64,000 nucleotides of DNA from an uncultured Bacteroidota bacterium (GTDB lineage Bacteria; Bacteroidota; Bacteroidia; B-17B0; Aurantibacillaceae): NCBI GenBank assembly GCA_937873155.1, contig CALMVZ010000036.1, positions 62,001 to 126,000 of the forward strand, read 5' to 3'. Shown here piece by piece: positions 33,934 to 43,129 of the stretch; the stretch's first letter is position 1; every line of letters starts with the position of its first letter. The position numbers were made by a program, and so were the translations under genes. Under the pieces are notes generated by a model. It was not told the DNA's origin. It did not search any database and saw nothing but the letters and a program-made list of their open reading frames with translations.

Positions 33934-34602
33934 ATGCTCAAAAAATACAAAATACCTTTAATCGCAATTCTCTCGGTTCTGTTCATCGATCAGTTCATTA
34001 AGATCTATATCAAATTAAATTATCCTTTAGGAGAAGTAACTCGTGTGAGCGGCGAATGGTTCATTTTACATTTTACTGAAAATCCGGGGATGGCTTTTGG
34101 TTTGGAATTCGGTGGTGATTACGGAAAACTGATCTTAAGTTCATTCCGTATCTTAGCTTCTCTTGCCGGGATCTGGTATGTGATCCACATTGTAAAAAAA
34201 GGGGAGCATCCGGGATTTATTTTATCGGTGTCATTAATTTTAGCTGGAGCAATAGGAAATATTTTAGACAGCGCTTTCTATGGAATGATATTCAGCGAGA
34301 GTGATGAATTCAATGTTTCCAAATTCATGCCTGCAGAAGGCGGTTACTCGGGATTCCTGCACGGGCGCGTTGTAGATATGTTTTACTTTCCTATCTGGAA
34401 CGGAACATTTCCTTCGTGGTTACCAATCTGGGGCGGAGAAGATTTTCAATTCTTCCGTCCTATTTTCAACTTCGCTGATTTTTCTATTTCCTGTGGCGTT
34501 GGGATTATTTTAGCATTTCAGAAAAGATTTATACAGGAAAAAACTCCTCCTGCTACAGATCCTTCATCCGGAAATGTAACGAACGATACAACGCAACCTT
34601 AA
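33934..34602 (+). CDS. lspA: Prolipoprotein signal peptidase (lipoprotein signal peptidase II)
   Basis: The inner-membrane aspartyl protease that removes signal peptides from lipidated prolipoproteins. Four hydrophobic helices are visible. Conserved segments are ENPGMAFG, GAIGNILDSAFYG and GRVVDMFYFPIW; the two catalytic aspartates are in NILD and VVDM. I start at ATG 33934 (MLKKYKIPL, 222 residues). A GTG 14 codons upstream lies inside the preceding terminator stem. A loop of about 20 residues before GRVVD is longer than in E. coli, as often in Bacteroidota. hemH starts one base after the stop. Confidence 0.93.
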   Translation: MLKKYKIPLIAILSVLFIDQFIKIYIKLNYPLGEVTRVSGEWFILHFTENPGMAFGLEFGGDYGKLILSSFRILASLAGIWYVIHIVKKGEHPGFILSVSLILAGAIGNILDSAFYGMIFSESDEFNVSKFMPAEGGYSGFLHGRVVDMFYFPIWNGTFPSWLPIWGGEDFQFFRPIFNFADFSISCGVGIILAFQKRFIQEKTPPATDPSSGNVTNDTTQP

Positions 34603-34603
34603 A

Positions 34604-35617
34604 ATGAAAAAAGGTGTTCTGCTCATAAATTTAGGCACTCCCAAAAGTCCGGCTAAAAAAGATGTAAGAAGGTATTTAACGCAATTCCTTAATGATCCCA
34701 GGGTAATTGATATAAATCCAATAAGCAGGTTTTTTTTGGTGAACGGTATTATTGTTCCGTTTCGCGCCGGCAAATCAGCAAAGTTGTATGAACAGATCTG
34801 GACCAAAGAAGGATCCCCTTTATTAATTCATAGTCTTAACTTGCAAAAGAAAGTACAGAAGGAGTTAGGTGATGAATACGTTGTTGAATTGGGCATGCGT
34901 TACCAGGAACCATCTATCCCTGCAGCAATTGAACGATTAAAGAAAGCAAACGTAAGTACATTAACAGTTCTTCCATTATATCCTCAATATGCAACTTCAA
35001 GTACAACATCATCAATTGAGGAAACACAGCGTGCATTAAAAAAATGGCCGGCTGCCCCTCCTGTTAAATTCATTCAGAATTTTTTTGATGATAAAGGATT
35101 TATAAATGCCTGCGTTGAAAAAGCAAAACAATACAATCTCAGCGAGTACGATTATTTTGTTTTCAGCTACCACGGTTTACCGGAAAGACAGATCACAAAA
35201 GCATCAGCTGAGTTCAGTGACGGCAGTTGTAAGATCGGATCATGCTGTGATGTTATTACAGGTAAGAACAGGTTATGCTACCGTGCGAATTGTTTTGCTA
35301 CTACACGTGAATTAGTTAAGCAATTAAATATCCCTGAAGGAAAACATCAATCTACATTCCAATCAAGGTTAGATGATAAATGGTTGAAACCATACAGTGA
35401 TAAAGTAATTGAGGAGCTCGCAAAGAAAGGTCATAAAAAAATATTGGTCTTCTCCCCTGCTTTTGTGGCGGATTGTTTAGAGACCATTTACGAGATCGGA
35501 ACTGAATACGATGAGATTTTCAAACACAATGGCGGATCGAAGGTACAATTAGTTGAAAGTTTAAATGATTCTGATACCTGGGTGAAAGCGCTGAAAGAAA
35601 TTATTCTTAAAGCCTAG
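34604..35617 (+). CDS. hemH: Ferrochelatase
   Basis: A 337-residue HemH that inserts iron into protoporphyrin IX, the last step of protohaem synthesis. Recognisable parts are GVLLINLGTPKSP at the N-terminus, LPLYPQYATSSTTSS, the catalytic histidine in VFSYHGLPERQI, and FSPAFVADCLETIYEI near the end. Length is normal. It lies one base after lspA and ends two bases before a convergent T9SS gene. Confidence 0.96.
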   Translation: MKKGVLLINLGTPKSPAKKDVRRYLTQFLNDPRVIDINPISRFFLVNGIIVPFRAGKSAKLYEQIWTKEGSPLLIHSLNLQKKVQKELGDEYVVELGMRYQEPSIPAAIERLKKANVSTLTVLPLYPQYATSSTTSSIEETQRALKKWPAAPPVKFIQNFFDDKGFINACVEKAKQYNLSEYDYFVFSYHGLPERQITKASAEFSDGSCKIGSCCDVITGKNRLCYRANCFATTRELVKQLNIPEGKHQSTFQSRLDDKWLKPYSDKVIEELAKKGHKKILVFSPAFVADCLETIYEIGTEYDEIFKHNGGSKVQLVESLNDSDTWVKALKEIILKA

Positions 35618-35619
35618 AT

Positions 35620-37167
35620 CTATTCCCTGATAAAAGAGGTCTTTAACTGATCTCCGTTTCCCTGTAAAGTAACAAAGTAAACGCCTTTATTAAATCCGTT
35701 AAGATCAAGCGGGATGATATTTTTACCCTGAACGGACCTGAAATGATGCGACAATACTAATTTAGCAGTGTAATCATAGATATTGATATGATAATCACTT
35801 TCGTAAGCAGTATGAAATAAGATCTCAGCATTCTCATTTGTCGGGTTAGGATAAATATTGAAATGTCCTGCCGGATCATTAATGGCAACAGCTTCAATAT
35901 TTGAGTATTTAAATTCCCCTGTCAGATCAACTTGTCTTAATCTGTAATAATTTATTTCTCCCGGGAAAGGGTTTTTATCTGTGTATTTGTAATCCTGCAG
36001 CTTTGTAGAATTTCTTGCCGCTTTTACTTTAGTAATTTCTTCAAAAACAATTCCGTCAACAGAACGCTCAACGGCAAAATAATCGCTGTTCTTTTCAGAG
36101 GCTGTACTCCAATTAAGGTCTACCGATTTTTGCTCTCCATTGTAACTTGACTTGAACGAAACCAGTTCAACAGGAAGTATCGCACAATTAAGAGAGGCTG
36201 TTCCGCCCCAATTCAAGGTATAACCATTCGTTGGGGGCGACCAGGAATCCACTACGATAAAATATGTTTGTCCCGCAACAACATTCATTACTGTACAAAA
36301 ATTATTACATCCGGTGGTTGCCATTGCAGTCGGGCCGGTTCCAGCAGCACTTAATCCCGTTGGCCCTCCAACATAACAATCATTACAGCGTACAGGAAGG
36401 CCTAATGAAGCACAAGTAACGTTTGGGCCATACACTGCAAAATCATAATCATCTGCAGGATTAGTAGGTGTAATTTGAAATTGAAAAGTTCCGCTTGTGG
36501 CAAATGTTACCTGATACCAATTCGAATAATTTTCTCCTCCGGCAGGACAAGAACCCGGTGTGCATCCGTCTGATATAATACCCGGGCCGACAGCATTAGA
36601 GTTAATAGCAAGACTTGTACAAACAGGAGTAAGAAAGTTGCAATCTGCGTTAGTAGTTCCCGTAGGCGCCCCTGCACAAGCGACACAACTGAAATTAGCT
36701 GCCCATCCAGCACGGTTAACAGTACCATCTGACCAAAAACGAAATGATAAACATCCGTTTGCAGTACCGGTAAAAGGACCAATTGCGCCGGTTCCGCAAC
36801 CTAAAAATAAAGCAGGGCTGTTTTGAGTAGAACCATTTCTTACTTCAAAATATTCAAAAGGACAACCTGCGCCACCTTCAATACAAAACTGGGTAAACGT
36901 GGCGCGAAGACATTGTCCGGCTGCATTCGGACAAAACACGCGATACACTCCATTGATGTTATTCGAATAATTACCTGCGATATTACTGGTTGTACAATTT
37001 CCGCCAACACCTCCATTATCATAATAAGTTCCGCCGCAGGTATTCACTAAACATGCACCGACGTTCTCATTATTTATTCCCACAATAGGATGAGTATAGG
37101 TTTGTGCTTTGCAAAACGTTGCTAAGAAAAAAAAGAGGGTGAATATGTACGAAATATTTTTTTTCAT
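35620..37167 (-). CDS. T9SS-secreted protein with CUB-like domain
   Basis: A 515-residue secreted protein: signal peptide (YIFTLFFFLATFCKAQ), a cysteine-rich CUB-like domain at about 45-160, a second Cys-rich jelly-roll-like region to about 330, and a type A T9SS sorting domain at the end (FNIYPNPTNENAEILF to KGVYFVTLQGNGD). Exported across the outer membrane by the type IX machinery and probably surface attached or released. Ligand unknown. The small exported protein gene is two bases upstream. Confidence 0.85.
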   Translation of the reverse strand: MKKNISYIFTLFFFLATFCKAQTYTHPIVGINNENVGACLVNTCGGTYYDNGGVGGNCTTSNIAGNYSNNINGVYRVFCPNAAGQCLRATFTQFCIEGGAGCPFEYFEVRNGSTQNSPALFLGCGTGAIGPFTGTANGCLSFRFWSDGTVNRAGWAANFSCVACAGAPTGTTNADCNFLTPVCTSLAINSNAVGPGIISDGCTPGSCPAGGENYSNWYQVTFATSGTFQFQITPTNPADDYDFAVYGPNVTCASLGLPVRCNDCYVGGPTGLSAAGTGPTAMATTGCNNFCTVMNVVAGQTYFIVVDSWSPPTNGYTLNWGGTASLNCAILPVELVSFKSSYNGEQKSVDLNWSTASEKNSDYFAVERSVDGIVFEEITKVKAARNSTKLQDYKYTDKNPFPGEINYYRLRQVDLTGEFKYSNIEAVAINDPAGHFNIYPNPTNENAEILFHTAYESDYHINIYDYTAKLVLSHHFRSVQGKNIIPLDLNGFNKGVYFVTLQGNGDQLKTSFIRE

Positions 37168-37169
37168 TT

Positions 37170-37559
37170 TTAAGGGCTTTTCGATTCTCCTCTTATATGA
37201 TCATTTGGCATTACAATGAGTGCAGTATTAAAATCTATAAAGGCTTTAGATTCTGAATGTGAATATAAAATGAGTGTAAGGCCTGTAACATCATCCAAGA
37301 CTTCAACGCGGTTTGTTACATGCATAAATTTCCAATACCTGGACATATCGATTTTTGAAAGCGCACTGTTATCAGGATTCGGGACATCTTTTATTTCAAA
37401 CGTTTTTTTATATTCGTTTACTTTCGTTCCGTCAGGTAAATAAATACCTGGAGCTTTAGTGTGGTCATTGTCGTGCTCAACAGATAAATTTTGCCCGTAA
37501 AAAAACAAAGTACAAAAAGTGAAAATAGCTATGTAAAAAAACCGCCTCATCCGAAGCAT
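37170..37559 (-). CDS. Small exported protein of unknown function
   Basis: A 129-residue protein with an N-terminal signal peptide (FYIAIFTFCTLFFYGQ). The mature part of about 105 residues has no motif I recognise. It is immediately upstream of, and in the same direction as, the T9SS protein at 35620 (two-base gap), suggesting one transcript. The 140-base space to the next gene upstream shows only a six-base GCTAAA/TTTAGC hairpin. Confidence 0.65.
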   Translation of the reverse strand: MLRMRRFFYIAIFTFCTLFFYGQNLSVEHDNDHTKAPGIYLPDGTKVNEYKKTFEIKDVPNPDNSALSKIDMSRYWKFMHVTNRVEVLDDVTGLTLILYSHSESKAFIDFNTALIVMPNDHIRGESKSP

Positions 37560-37699
37560 TAAAATTAAGAAATCAACAAGTCAGTTGCTGTTAAAATAAT
37601 TGAACCGGTGATTTATGTAAGGCTAAACGCTTTTAGCGCTGAGTGAAGACAGTTCCCGTTTTGAGAAACCCGGCTTTTATTAAAGATGGGGGTAACAGA

Positions 37700-39295
37700 T
37701 TATTCCTTTATCAATTTTTTCGAGATCACTTCATCATCTGAAGTAATTACATTTACAAAGTAAATTCCTTTGTTAAGGTCTGAAAGATCAACTGTAAATT
37801 TAGTTGCATTCAATTCAGGTGATATGCTTTTTACTTTTTGTCCTAAAGTATTATACACTTCTATTGCAGAATAAACTTTAGTTTCATCCAAAACAATATC
37901 AACTGCGCCTGAAGCAGGGTTAGGGATCAAGTTAATATCACTGTGCTTTGTTTGAGCAGCTAACACAATTACTCTTTCATAATCATCTTTACCCGTATTA
38001 TCAACAGCAACTAATTTGTAATAATACATTTGGTTGTTGGTAACATTTCTGTCGGTGAAAGTGTATTTATATCCTGAACCAACAGCCCAGATCCCGTTTG
38101 CGATAGTTTTAAAATTAATTCCGTCTTCGCTTCTTTCCAATCTGAAGCTCTTAATATCTTTTTCAGATACCGATTGCCATGCAAGATCAACGCTATTATC
38201 TGCCTTATTAGGTGTGGCATTAAAATACAAAAGATCAAGCGGGAGGACTGTGCATGGTTGCGGGGTTGCCGGAATATTTTGGTAAGGCCATATAGTAGTG
38301 AAGCTGGAACAATTCGCTAATTCCATAATGTATTCGAACCTATAACAAGTACCGCAAGCTAAACCGTTAACCGTAAGATTACTTAATGTACCGCATGCGA
38401 TCAGATTACAACTGCAATCATACAATCTCCAGTTAAACCACGACACATTCCCTGCACCACAATTACTTGTTATGATAGCTTGTAAAGAAACATTTGAAAC
38501 GGTTGCACTATTAGTATATTGAAAAGTTGCCTGCCAAACACTGTTTGAATTATAGCCTGCTCCTGATAATGAATATGAAGTGCAAGTGGATGTAACCGTG
38601 TTTACAGAAGGCGGTGATGGAAAATAACACCCCGGTGATGCGGTTGCGCAAGCATTTAATGGTGGGCGGTTTGTTATAGTTCCTCCGGGGTTAGCCGTTG
38701 TAACCTGAATACTAACAATACTTTGATTTGGTGTACAAAGCGCCGCCGTACTTTGCGTAAGCTGTATATGATACGTTGCACCAATAGTTAAATTAGTGAG
38801 CATATGAAGTTGTGTTGGAGGGCCGCCTGAACCCGACTGACAACTTATAGGATACTGTGATCCCGGCCCGCCACAAGTATTTGTAGGGACACCTGTTAAA
38901 TTCCCATATATAACAAGACCAAAATAACATGAACCTGATGTAAGCGTTGCCTGAACATAATGAGTTGTAGCCGTTGCTACGAATGAATACCATATCGACA
39001 TATTCGGCGTACTCACACAACCCCATCTTTCCCCTGCCTCAAGAGTACCACAAACAGAACCGCTAACAGGGCCTCCATTTACAATTAAGGCCTGTGCGTT
39101 TGCAAAATTATCATTAGCGGCATTGGCACCGCAAGGCGCCATTATTTTTGCATTTTCATTTCCGGGAGGTACAGGAACTGCGGTCGACAATTCCAATTCG
39201 GCAGGAGTTAAAGAACGTATTTCCTGCACAGTTTGTGCTAAGACGGAGGAAACCCCTATCGCAATAACTAATACTGTGAAAAATACTTTTTTCAT
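37700..39295 (-). CDS. T9SS-secreted Cys-rich protein
   Basis: A 531-residue exported protein. The signal peptide is VFFTVLVIAIGVSSVLAQ. The central 300 residues are rich in Cys, Gly, Thr and Asn. A fibronectin-like stretch (VDLAWQSVSEKDIKSFRLER, about 370-440) precedes a type A T9SS sorting domain (INLIPNPASGAVDIVL to KGIYFVNVITSDDE). The fibronectin-like plus sorting module also occurs in the protein at 35620. Role unknown, perhaps adhesion. Confidence 0.82.
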   Translation of the reverse strand: MKKVFFTVLVIAIGVSSVLAQTVQEIRSLTPAELELSTAVPVPPGNENAKIMAPCGANAANDNFANAQALIVNGGPVSGSVCGTLEAGERWGCVSTPNMSIWYSFVATATTHYVQATLTSGSCYFGLVIYGNLTGVPTNTCGGPGSQYPISCQSGSGGPPTQLHMLTNLTIGATYHIQLTQSTAALCTPNQSIVSIQVTTANPGGTITNRPPLNACATASPGCYFPSPPSVNTVTSTCTSYSLSGAGYNSNSVWQATFQYTNSATVSNVSLQAIITSNCGAGNVSWFNWRLYDCSCNLIACGTLSNLTVNGLACGTCYRFEYIMELANCSSFTTIWPYQNIPATPQPCTVLPLDLLYFNATPNKADNSVDLAWQSVSEKDIKSFRLERSEDGINFKTIANGIWAVGSGYKYTFTDRNVTNNQMYYYKLVAVDNTGKDDYERVIVLAAQTKHSDINLIPNPASGAVDIVLDETKVYSAIEVYNTLGQKVKSISPELNATKFTVDLSDLNKGIYFVNVITSDDEVISKKLIKE

Positions 39296-39341
39296 TTCGA
39301 ATTAAAACAGGCTTGATATACTTTTAGTAGATTTAGCAATA

Positions 39342-39349
39342 TAAAGATA
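39342..39349 (-). promoter_or_regulatory. Putative -7 box for the T9SS gene at 37700
   Basis: TATCTTTA on the minus strand, seven of eight to TAnnTTTG, about 47 bases before the ATG at 39295. The remaining 130 bases to pabB show nothing else clear. Confidence 0.3.
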
Positions 39350-39482
39350 TCACTAAAAGGTTAATCCTCAAGTTTTTCTACTCATTATCAAACAGTTACG
39401 ATAATTCGTATAACCTTGATTTCCATTGATTTAAATAATCTAAATAGCCTTTCCCTCAAAAAATCAGCATTTTTGCGTTTGT

Positions 39483-40601
39483 ATGAATATTCAAGAGGAA
39501 TTTCCTAGACATAAATTCGCTGCGATCCTGACCCATAATGATCTGCCGAATGGTTTTGAGAATGGAGTTTATTTTGCGGAAAAAAACGAAAAAAATCATT
39601 CTTCTGACAGTTTCTTTTTTTGCAATTACGATCTTAAAAATAAAATTGAGAACCTTTCCTCTAAAAAAAAATCTCCGCTTGGTTTTGAAGATCTTATTTT
39701 TTTTAAACCTCATAAAAAAAAATCCTTTCCTGATCTGAACGTTCTTAGATCTTCTTCGGGAAAAAAACATAAGATCACCTTAAATGAAAAAACTTCTCGT
39801 GAAGAATATATTTCTACCGTTAAAAAACTGAAACAACACATTCAGCAAGGCGATATTTACGAAATAAATTACTGTATCACGTTTGAAGCAAAAAATATAG
39901 CTATAGATCCATTAAGCACTTTTCAAAAACTGAATTCCATAAGCCGTGCTCCCTATTCTGCATTAGTTAAGCTTGACGATAAATATATTATTTCCGCGAG
40001 CCCTGAATTATTTTTAAGCAAACGCGGTAACAAACTAATTTCAAAACCGATCAAAGGAACCGGTAAGCGCGGTGTCACATCTAAAGACGACGAAAAATTA
40101 AAAACAGAATTATTTCAAAGTATTAAAGAGCGCACCGAGAATGTCATGATCGTTGATGTGGTAAGGAATGACCTGTCACGACTGGCAAAAAAAGGAAGTG
40201 TTTCGGTAGAAAAACTATACGACATTGAAAGTTACCTACAAGTGCATCAAATGGTAAGCACCATCTCCTGTGAATTAAAAGAAAATACTTCTTTCAACGA
40301 CATCATCAAAGCAACTTTCCCAATGGCAAGCATGACCGGTGCACCAAAAATAAGGGCAATGGAACTAATTGATGATCTTGAAACCAATAGCAGGGGACCT
40401 TATAGCGGCTGCATCGGTTATATTAAAGAGAACGGCGACTTTGATCTGAGCGTTTTGATCAGAAGCATTTTTTATAATGAAAGCGAAAAGTATTTATCAT
40501 TTTCAGTTGGCAGTGCGATCACTTCTCTTTGTGATCCGGAACAGGAATATGAAGAATGCCTGCTTAAAGCTGCGGCGATGAAAAAAGTTCTGGAAGAGTA
40601 A
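39483..40601 (+). CDS. pabB: Aminodeoxychorismate synthase component I-like protein
   Basis: A 372-residue chorismate-binding enzyme of the anthranilate synthase component I / PabB family. Conserved parts are QGDIYEINYCITFEA, the substrate-site KPIKGTGKRG, VDVVRNDLSRLAKKGSV and MTGAPKIRAMELID. In folate synthesis it aminates chorismate to 4-amino-4-deoxychorismate with ammonia from a PabA subunit. It is shorter than E. coli PabB (N-terminal region reduced). No glutaminase gene is adjacent. Anthranilate synthase is the alternative, but the short form and lone position favour PabB. Confidence 0.85.
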   Translation: MNIQEEFPRHKFAAILTHNDLPNGFENGVYFAEKNEKNHSSDSFFFCNYDLKNKIENLSSKKKSPLGFEDLIFFKPHKKKSFPDLNVLRSSSGKKHKITLNEKTSREEYISTVKKLKQHIQQGDIYEINYCITFEAKNIAIDPLSTFQKLNSISRAPYSALVKLDDKYIISASPELFLSKRGNKLISKPIKGTGKRGVTSKDDEKLKTELFQSIKERTENVMIVDVVRNDLSRLAKKGSVSVEKLYDIESYLQVHQMVSTISCELKENTSFNDIIKATFPMASMTGAPKIRAMELIDDLETNSRGPYSGCIGYIKENGDFDLSVLIRSIFYNESEKYLSFSVGSAITSLCDPEQEYEECLLKAAAMKKVLEE

Positions 40602-40602
40602 G

Positions 40603-43026
40603 TTATTGCAACACTAATTTTTGTGTAACGATAGCTTTTTTATTCCGGTATATGCCAACGAAATAATTTCCTTTTGCAAAAGAAGAACAATCGATCTGCG
40701 CTTCCGTTCCGCTCAAAGCGCCTGAATAAACTACTTTCCCTTCGATATTCTTGATCTCGATATACTCGCCACCTGCAATAGAATAATTTTCGAGTTTAAC
40801 TGTGATGTTATTAGAGGCGGGATTCGGGAAAACTTTCATTCCAATTGCTTTGTCGTGCGTTTTGATACCTGTTGCCCCGCCGCCATTTTTATTGGCAAAA
40901 GCATATTCACCTAAACGTAAAGTATCGATAATAAATTTACCGGCTGTAACTCCGGTTTTATACTTTGTGTATTTATCAACCAACTTCCAATCGTCAGCAG
41001 CATTTCTCCTGTACAAAACAACAATACTATCATTCTGTACACTTGTTAAACAAGTATCTAAAGCACCCCACGTTCCGCTCGTGATCAAATTACCATCGTA
41101 ATTCAAGTGCAATTTAGAAACAAACCCGGGACTCAATACACCATCGAATCTCCAATAATGCTGATTCGAGATCTTATAATTCTTAATATTATTCTTTATA
41201 GGATCAGGCGCAGCATAATTATGTTCAACACGAATGAAAGATGAGTCGGCTCCTTTATTTGTGATCGCGATTATACATTTCCCTAAAGCCTTATTGAAAT
41301 TTCCATTGAACTTATAGATCCCGTTATCAGCAGCGATAGCATCGCCGATTTTTGTATCGTAATTACTTACAGCGAATAAAGGTGCAAAAGGTAAACTCAT
41401 CGTAAAAGTTTGATTAGCTCCACTCATTGTAATATTCCGAACTGTTGGCTGCCAATTGCTATCGAAAAAAGAAATTTCTAAAGGAACATTCGTGAAATAA
41501 GCCGGCGCTCCTGTGATTTTTTGTTTCATGTAAACAGTTGCAACATAATTTCCGGGACCGATCATTATATATTTTGTAGAATCAATTGAAAAATGCGGCC
41601 ATCCGCCATTGAACACCCAGTCATTGAAAAAATCCCCAAGGAATTTTCCTGATGATGTTTCCAATAGTGTTCTGAATTCTGCACTGTTCATGTTCTTATA
41701 TGCTTTTTGCGTCATCACATATTTTATCCCATTGAAAAAATCGGTGTCACCCATATAACTCCTCAATGTATGTGCAACAACGGCGCCTTTTCTATATACA
41801 TGATCGCCATAAGTATATTGATGCGGGACTCCGGAAACACCCCAGAATTTTGTTTCACGGATATGTGCATAATGCAGCATGTCTTCGTGCGTTACCCTTA
41901 AAGCAGAGATGTAACTTGGCATACCATACTTCCATTCCCTGAACAAATACTCACTATAACTTGCAAAACCTTCATTCAGCCACATATCTTCTTGCGTTTC
42001 GCAGGTCATGAGATCCCCCCACCAGTGGTGAGAAAATTCGTGCGCCATCAAACTTGCTTCATAAGCAATACTTGTTGCAGCTTGCGGATAAGCAATATTT
42101 GTTGCGTGTTCCATGGCTCCGCTTGCAAATGGCACTAAACAATACCCTACCCTGTTCCATACATATGGACCAAAATAATTCTCAAAACCTGTGATACAAT
42201 TTTTCAAATTCACAAAACCATTCTTTAAAGCAACCGTATCCGGCGGGCGGGCCGCTAAAATAATCGGAACTGTACCCGTTGAAATAGTATGCGTCCAGCT
42301 TACCTGGGTATAGTCGGCTACTGCAACAGAAGCAAGATAACTTGGAATTTCTTTTTGTAACACCCAATTCCTTGTTCTTGTGTTTCCAACTTTAACATCG
42401 CTCATTAATTGTCCGTTACAATAAGCGCGTTTTGTTGTATCGGTTGTGATATTGAATTCGTATTGACTTTTCTCAACAAAATTATCGAAACACGGGAACC
42501 AAACCCTGCCGTAATTGTGAGGTTTAGCGCCGAACCCGACTCCTAAATTAAAAGCGTAATTCCCGTTAAAATAGAATCCACCCCAACCACTTGGATCGCC
42601 TTGAGGTTTTCCGTGATAGAATACAACAATATCAACGGTATCAGTAGTATTATAACTTAAAGGCAGATTTACTTTTATAACAGTATCATTATAAGTGAAT
42701 GTTAATTTAGTTGTGTTGAGTTTAATAGAATCAACGAACATCTTTAAAAGATCTAACCTGATCTTATTCTGCCCGTTCAATTTTGGTTTGAATTTTACGA
42801 TAGTATTACAACGTATGGTATCCTTAACAAAATCTGTGATATTGGCATTGATCGTATACTTTAAAATATCGATAGTATCACTTCTGAGGTTTTCAGCGCT
42901 ATAGTAAATGGCAGCCATATTTTGGGCCGATTTATACTGCTGGCAAGTACCCACCTGGGCTTTTATACTAACCTGTCCGATAAAAAGTAGGATTACAACT
43001 AATACCGCATTTTTTACTGTTTTCAT
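40603..43026 (-). CDS. M1 family aminopeptidase with T9SS sorting domain
   Basis: An 807-residue secreted zinc aminopeptidase. After the signal peptide comes an N-terminal beta domain. The gluzincin site is HEFSHHWWGDLMTCETQEDM followed by WLNEG, which fits HExxH with the third ligand Glu after 18 residues; the substrate motif is GAMEH in place of GAMEN. A type A T9SS domain ends it (MKVFPNPASNNITVKL to KGNYFVGIYRNKK). It likely removes N-terminal residues from peptides outside the cell. It ends two bases from convergent pabB. Confidence 0.92.
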   Translation of the reverse strand: MKTVKNAVLVVILLFIGQVSIKAQVGTCQQYKSAQNMAAIYYSAENLRSDTIDILKYTINANITDFVKDTIRCNTIVKFKPKLNGQNKIRLDLLKMFVDSIKLNTTKLTFTYNDTVIKVNLPLSYNTTDTVDIVVFYHGKPQGDPSGWGGFYFNGNYAFNLGVGFGAKPHNYGRVWFPCFDNFVEKSQYEFNITTDTTKRAYCNGQLMSDVKVGNTRTRNWVLQKEIPSYLASVAVADYTQVSWTHTISTGTVPIILAARPPDTVALKNGFVNLKNCITGFENYFGPYVWNRVGYCLVPFASGAMEHATNIAYPQAATSIAYEASLMAHEFSHHWWGDLMTCETQEDMWLNEGFASYSEYLFREWKYGMPSYISALRVTHEDMLHYAHIRETKFWGVSGVPHQYTYGDHVYRKGAVVAHTLRSYMGDTDFFNGIKYVMTQKAYKNMNSAEFRTLLETSSGKFLGDFFNDWVFNGGWPHFSIDSTKYIMIGPGNYVATVYMKQKITGAPAYFTNVPLEISFFDSNWQPTVRNITMSGANQTFTMSLPFAPLFAVSNYDTKIGDAIAADNGIYKFNGNFNKALGKCIIAITNKGADSSFIRVEHNYAAPDPIKNNIKNYKISNQHYWRFDGVLSPGFVSKLHLNYDGNLITSGTWGALDTCLTSVQNDSIVVLYRRNAADDWKLVDKYTKYKTGVTAGKFIIDTLRLGEYAFANKNGGGATGIKTHDKAIGMKVFPNPASNNITVKLENYSIAGGEYIEIKNIEGKVVYSGALSGTEAQIDCSSFAKGNYFVGIYRNKKAIVTQKLVLQ

Positions 43027-43049
43027 GTTAAATATCTTAAGCCGAACAT

Positions 43050-43057
43050 TAAAGGTA
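43050..43057 (-). promoter_or_regulatory. Putative -7 box for the M1 aminopeptidase gene
   Basis: TACCTTTA on the minus strand, seven of eight to TAnnTTTG, 24 bases before the ATG at 43026. Confidence 0.3.
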
Positions 43058-43129
43058 ATGAAAAAAAGTGTTGTTTTGTAGTGATTTAGGAATACAATAA
43101 TATGGTTTGGAATTTAAACTCCTAATAAC

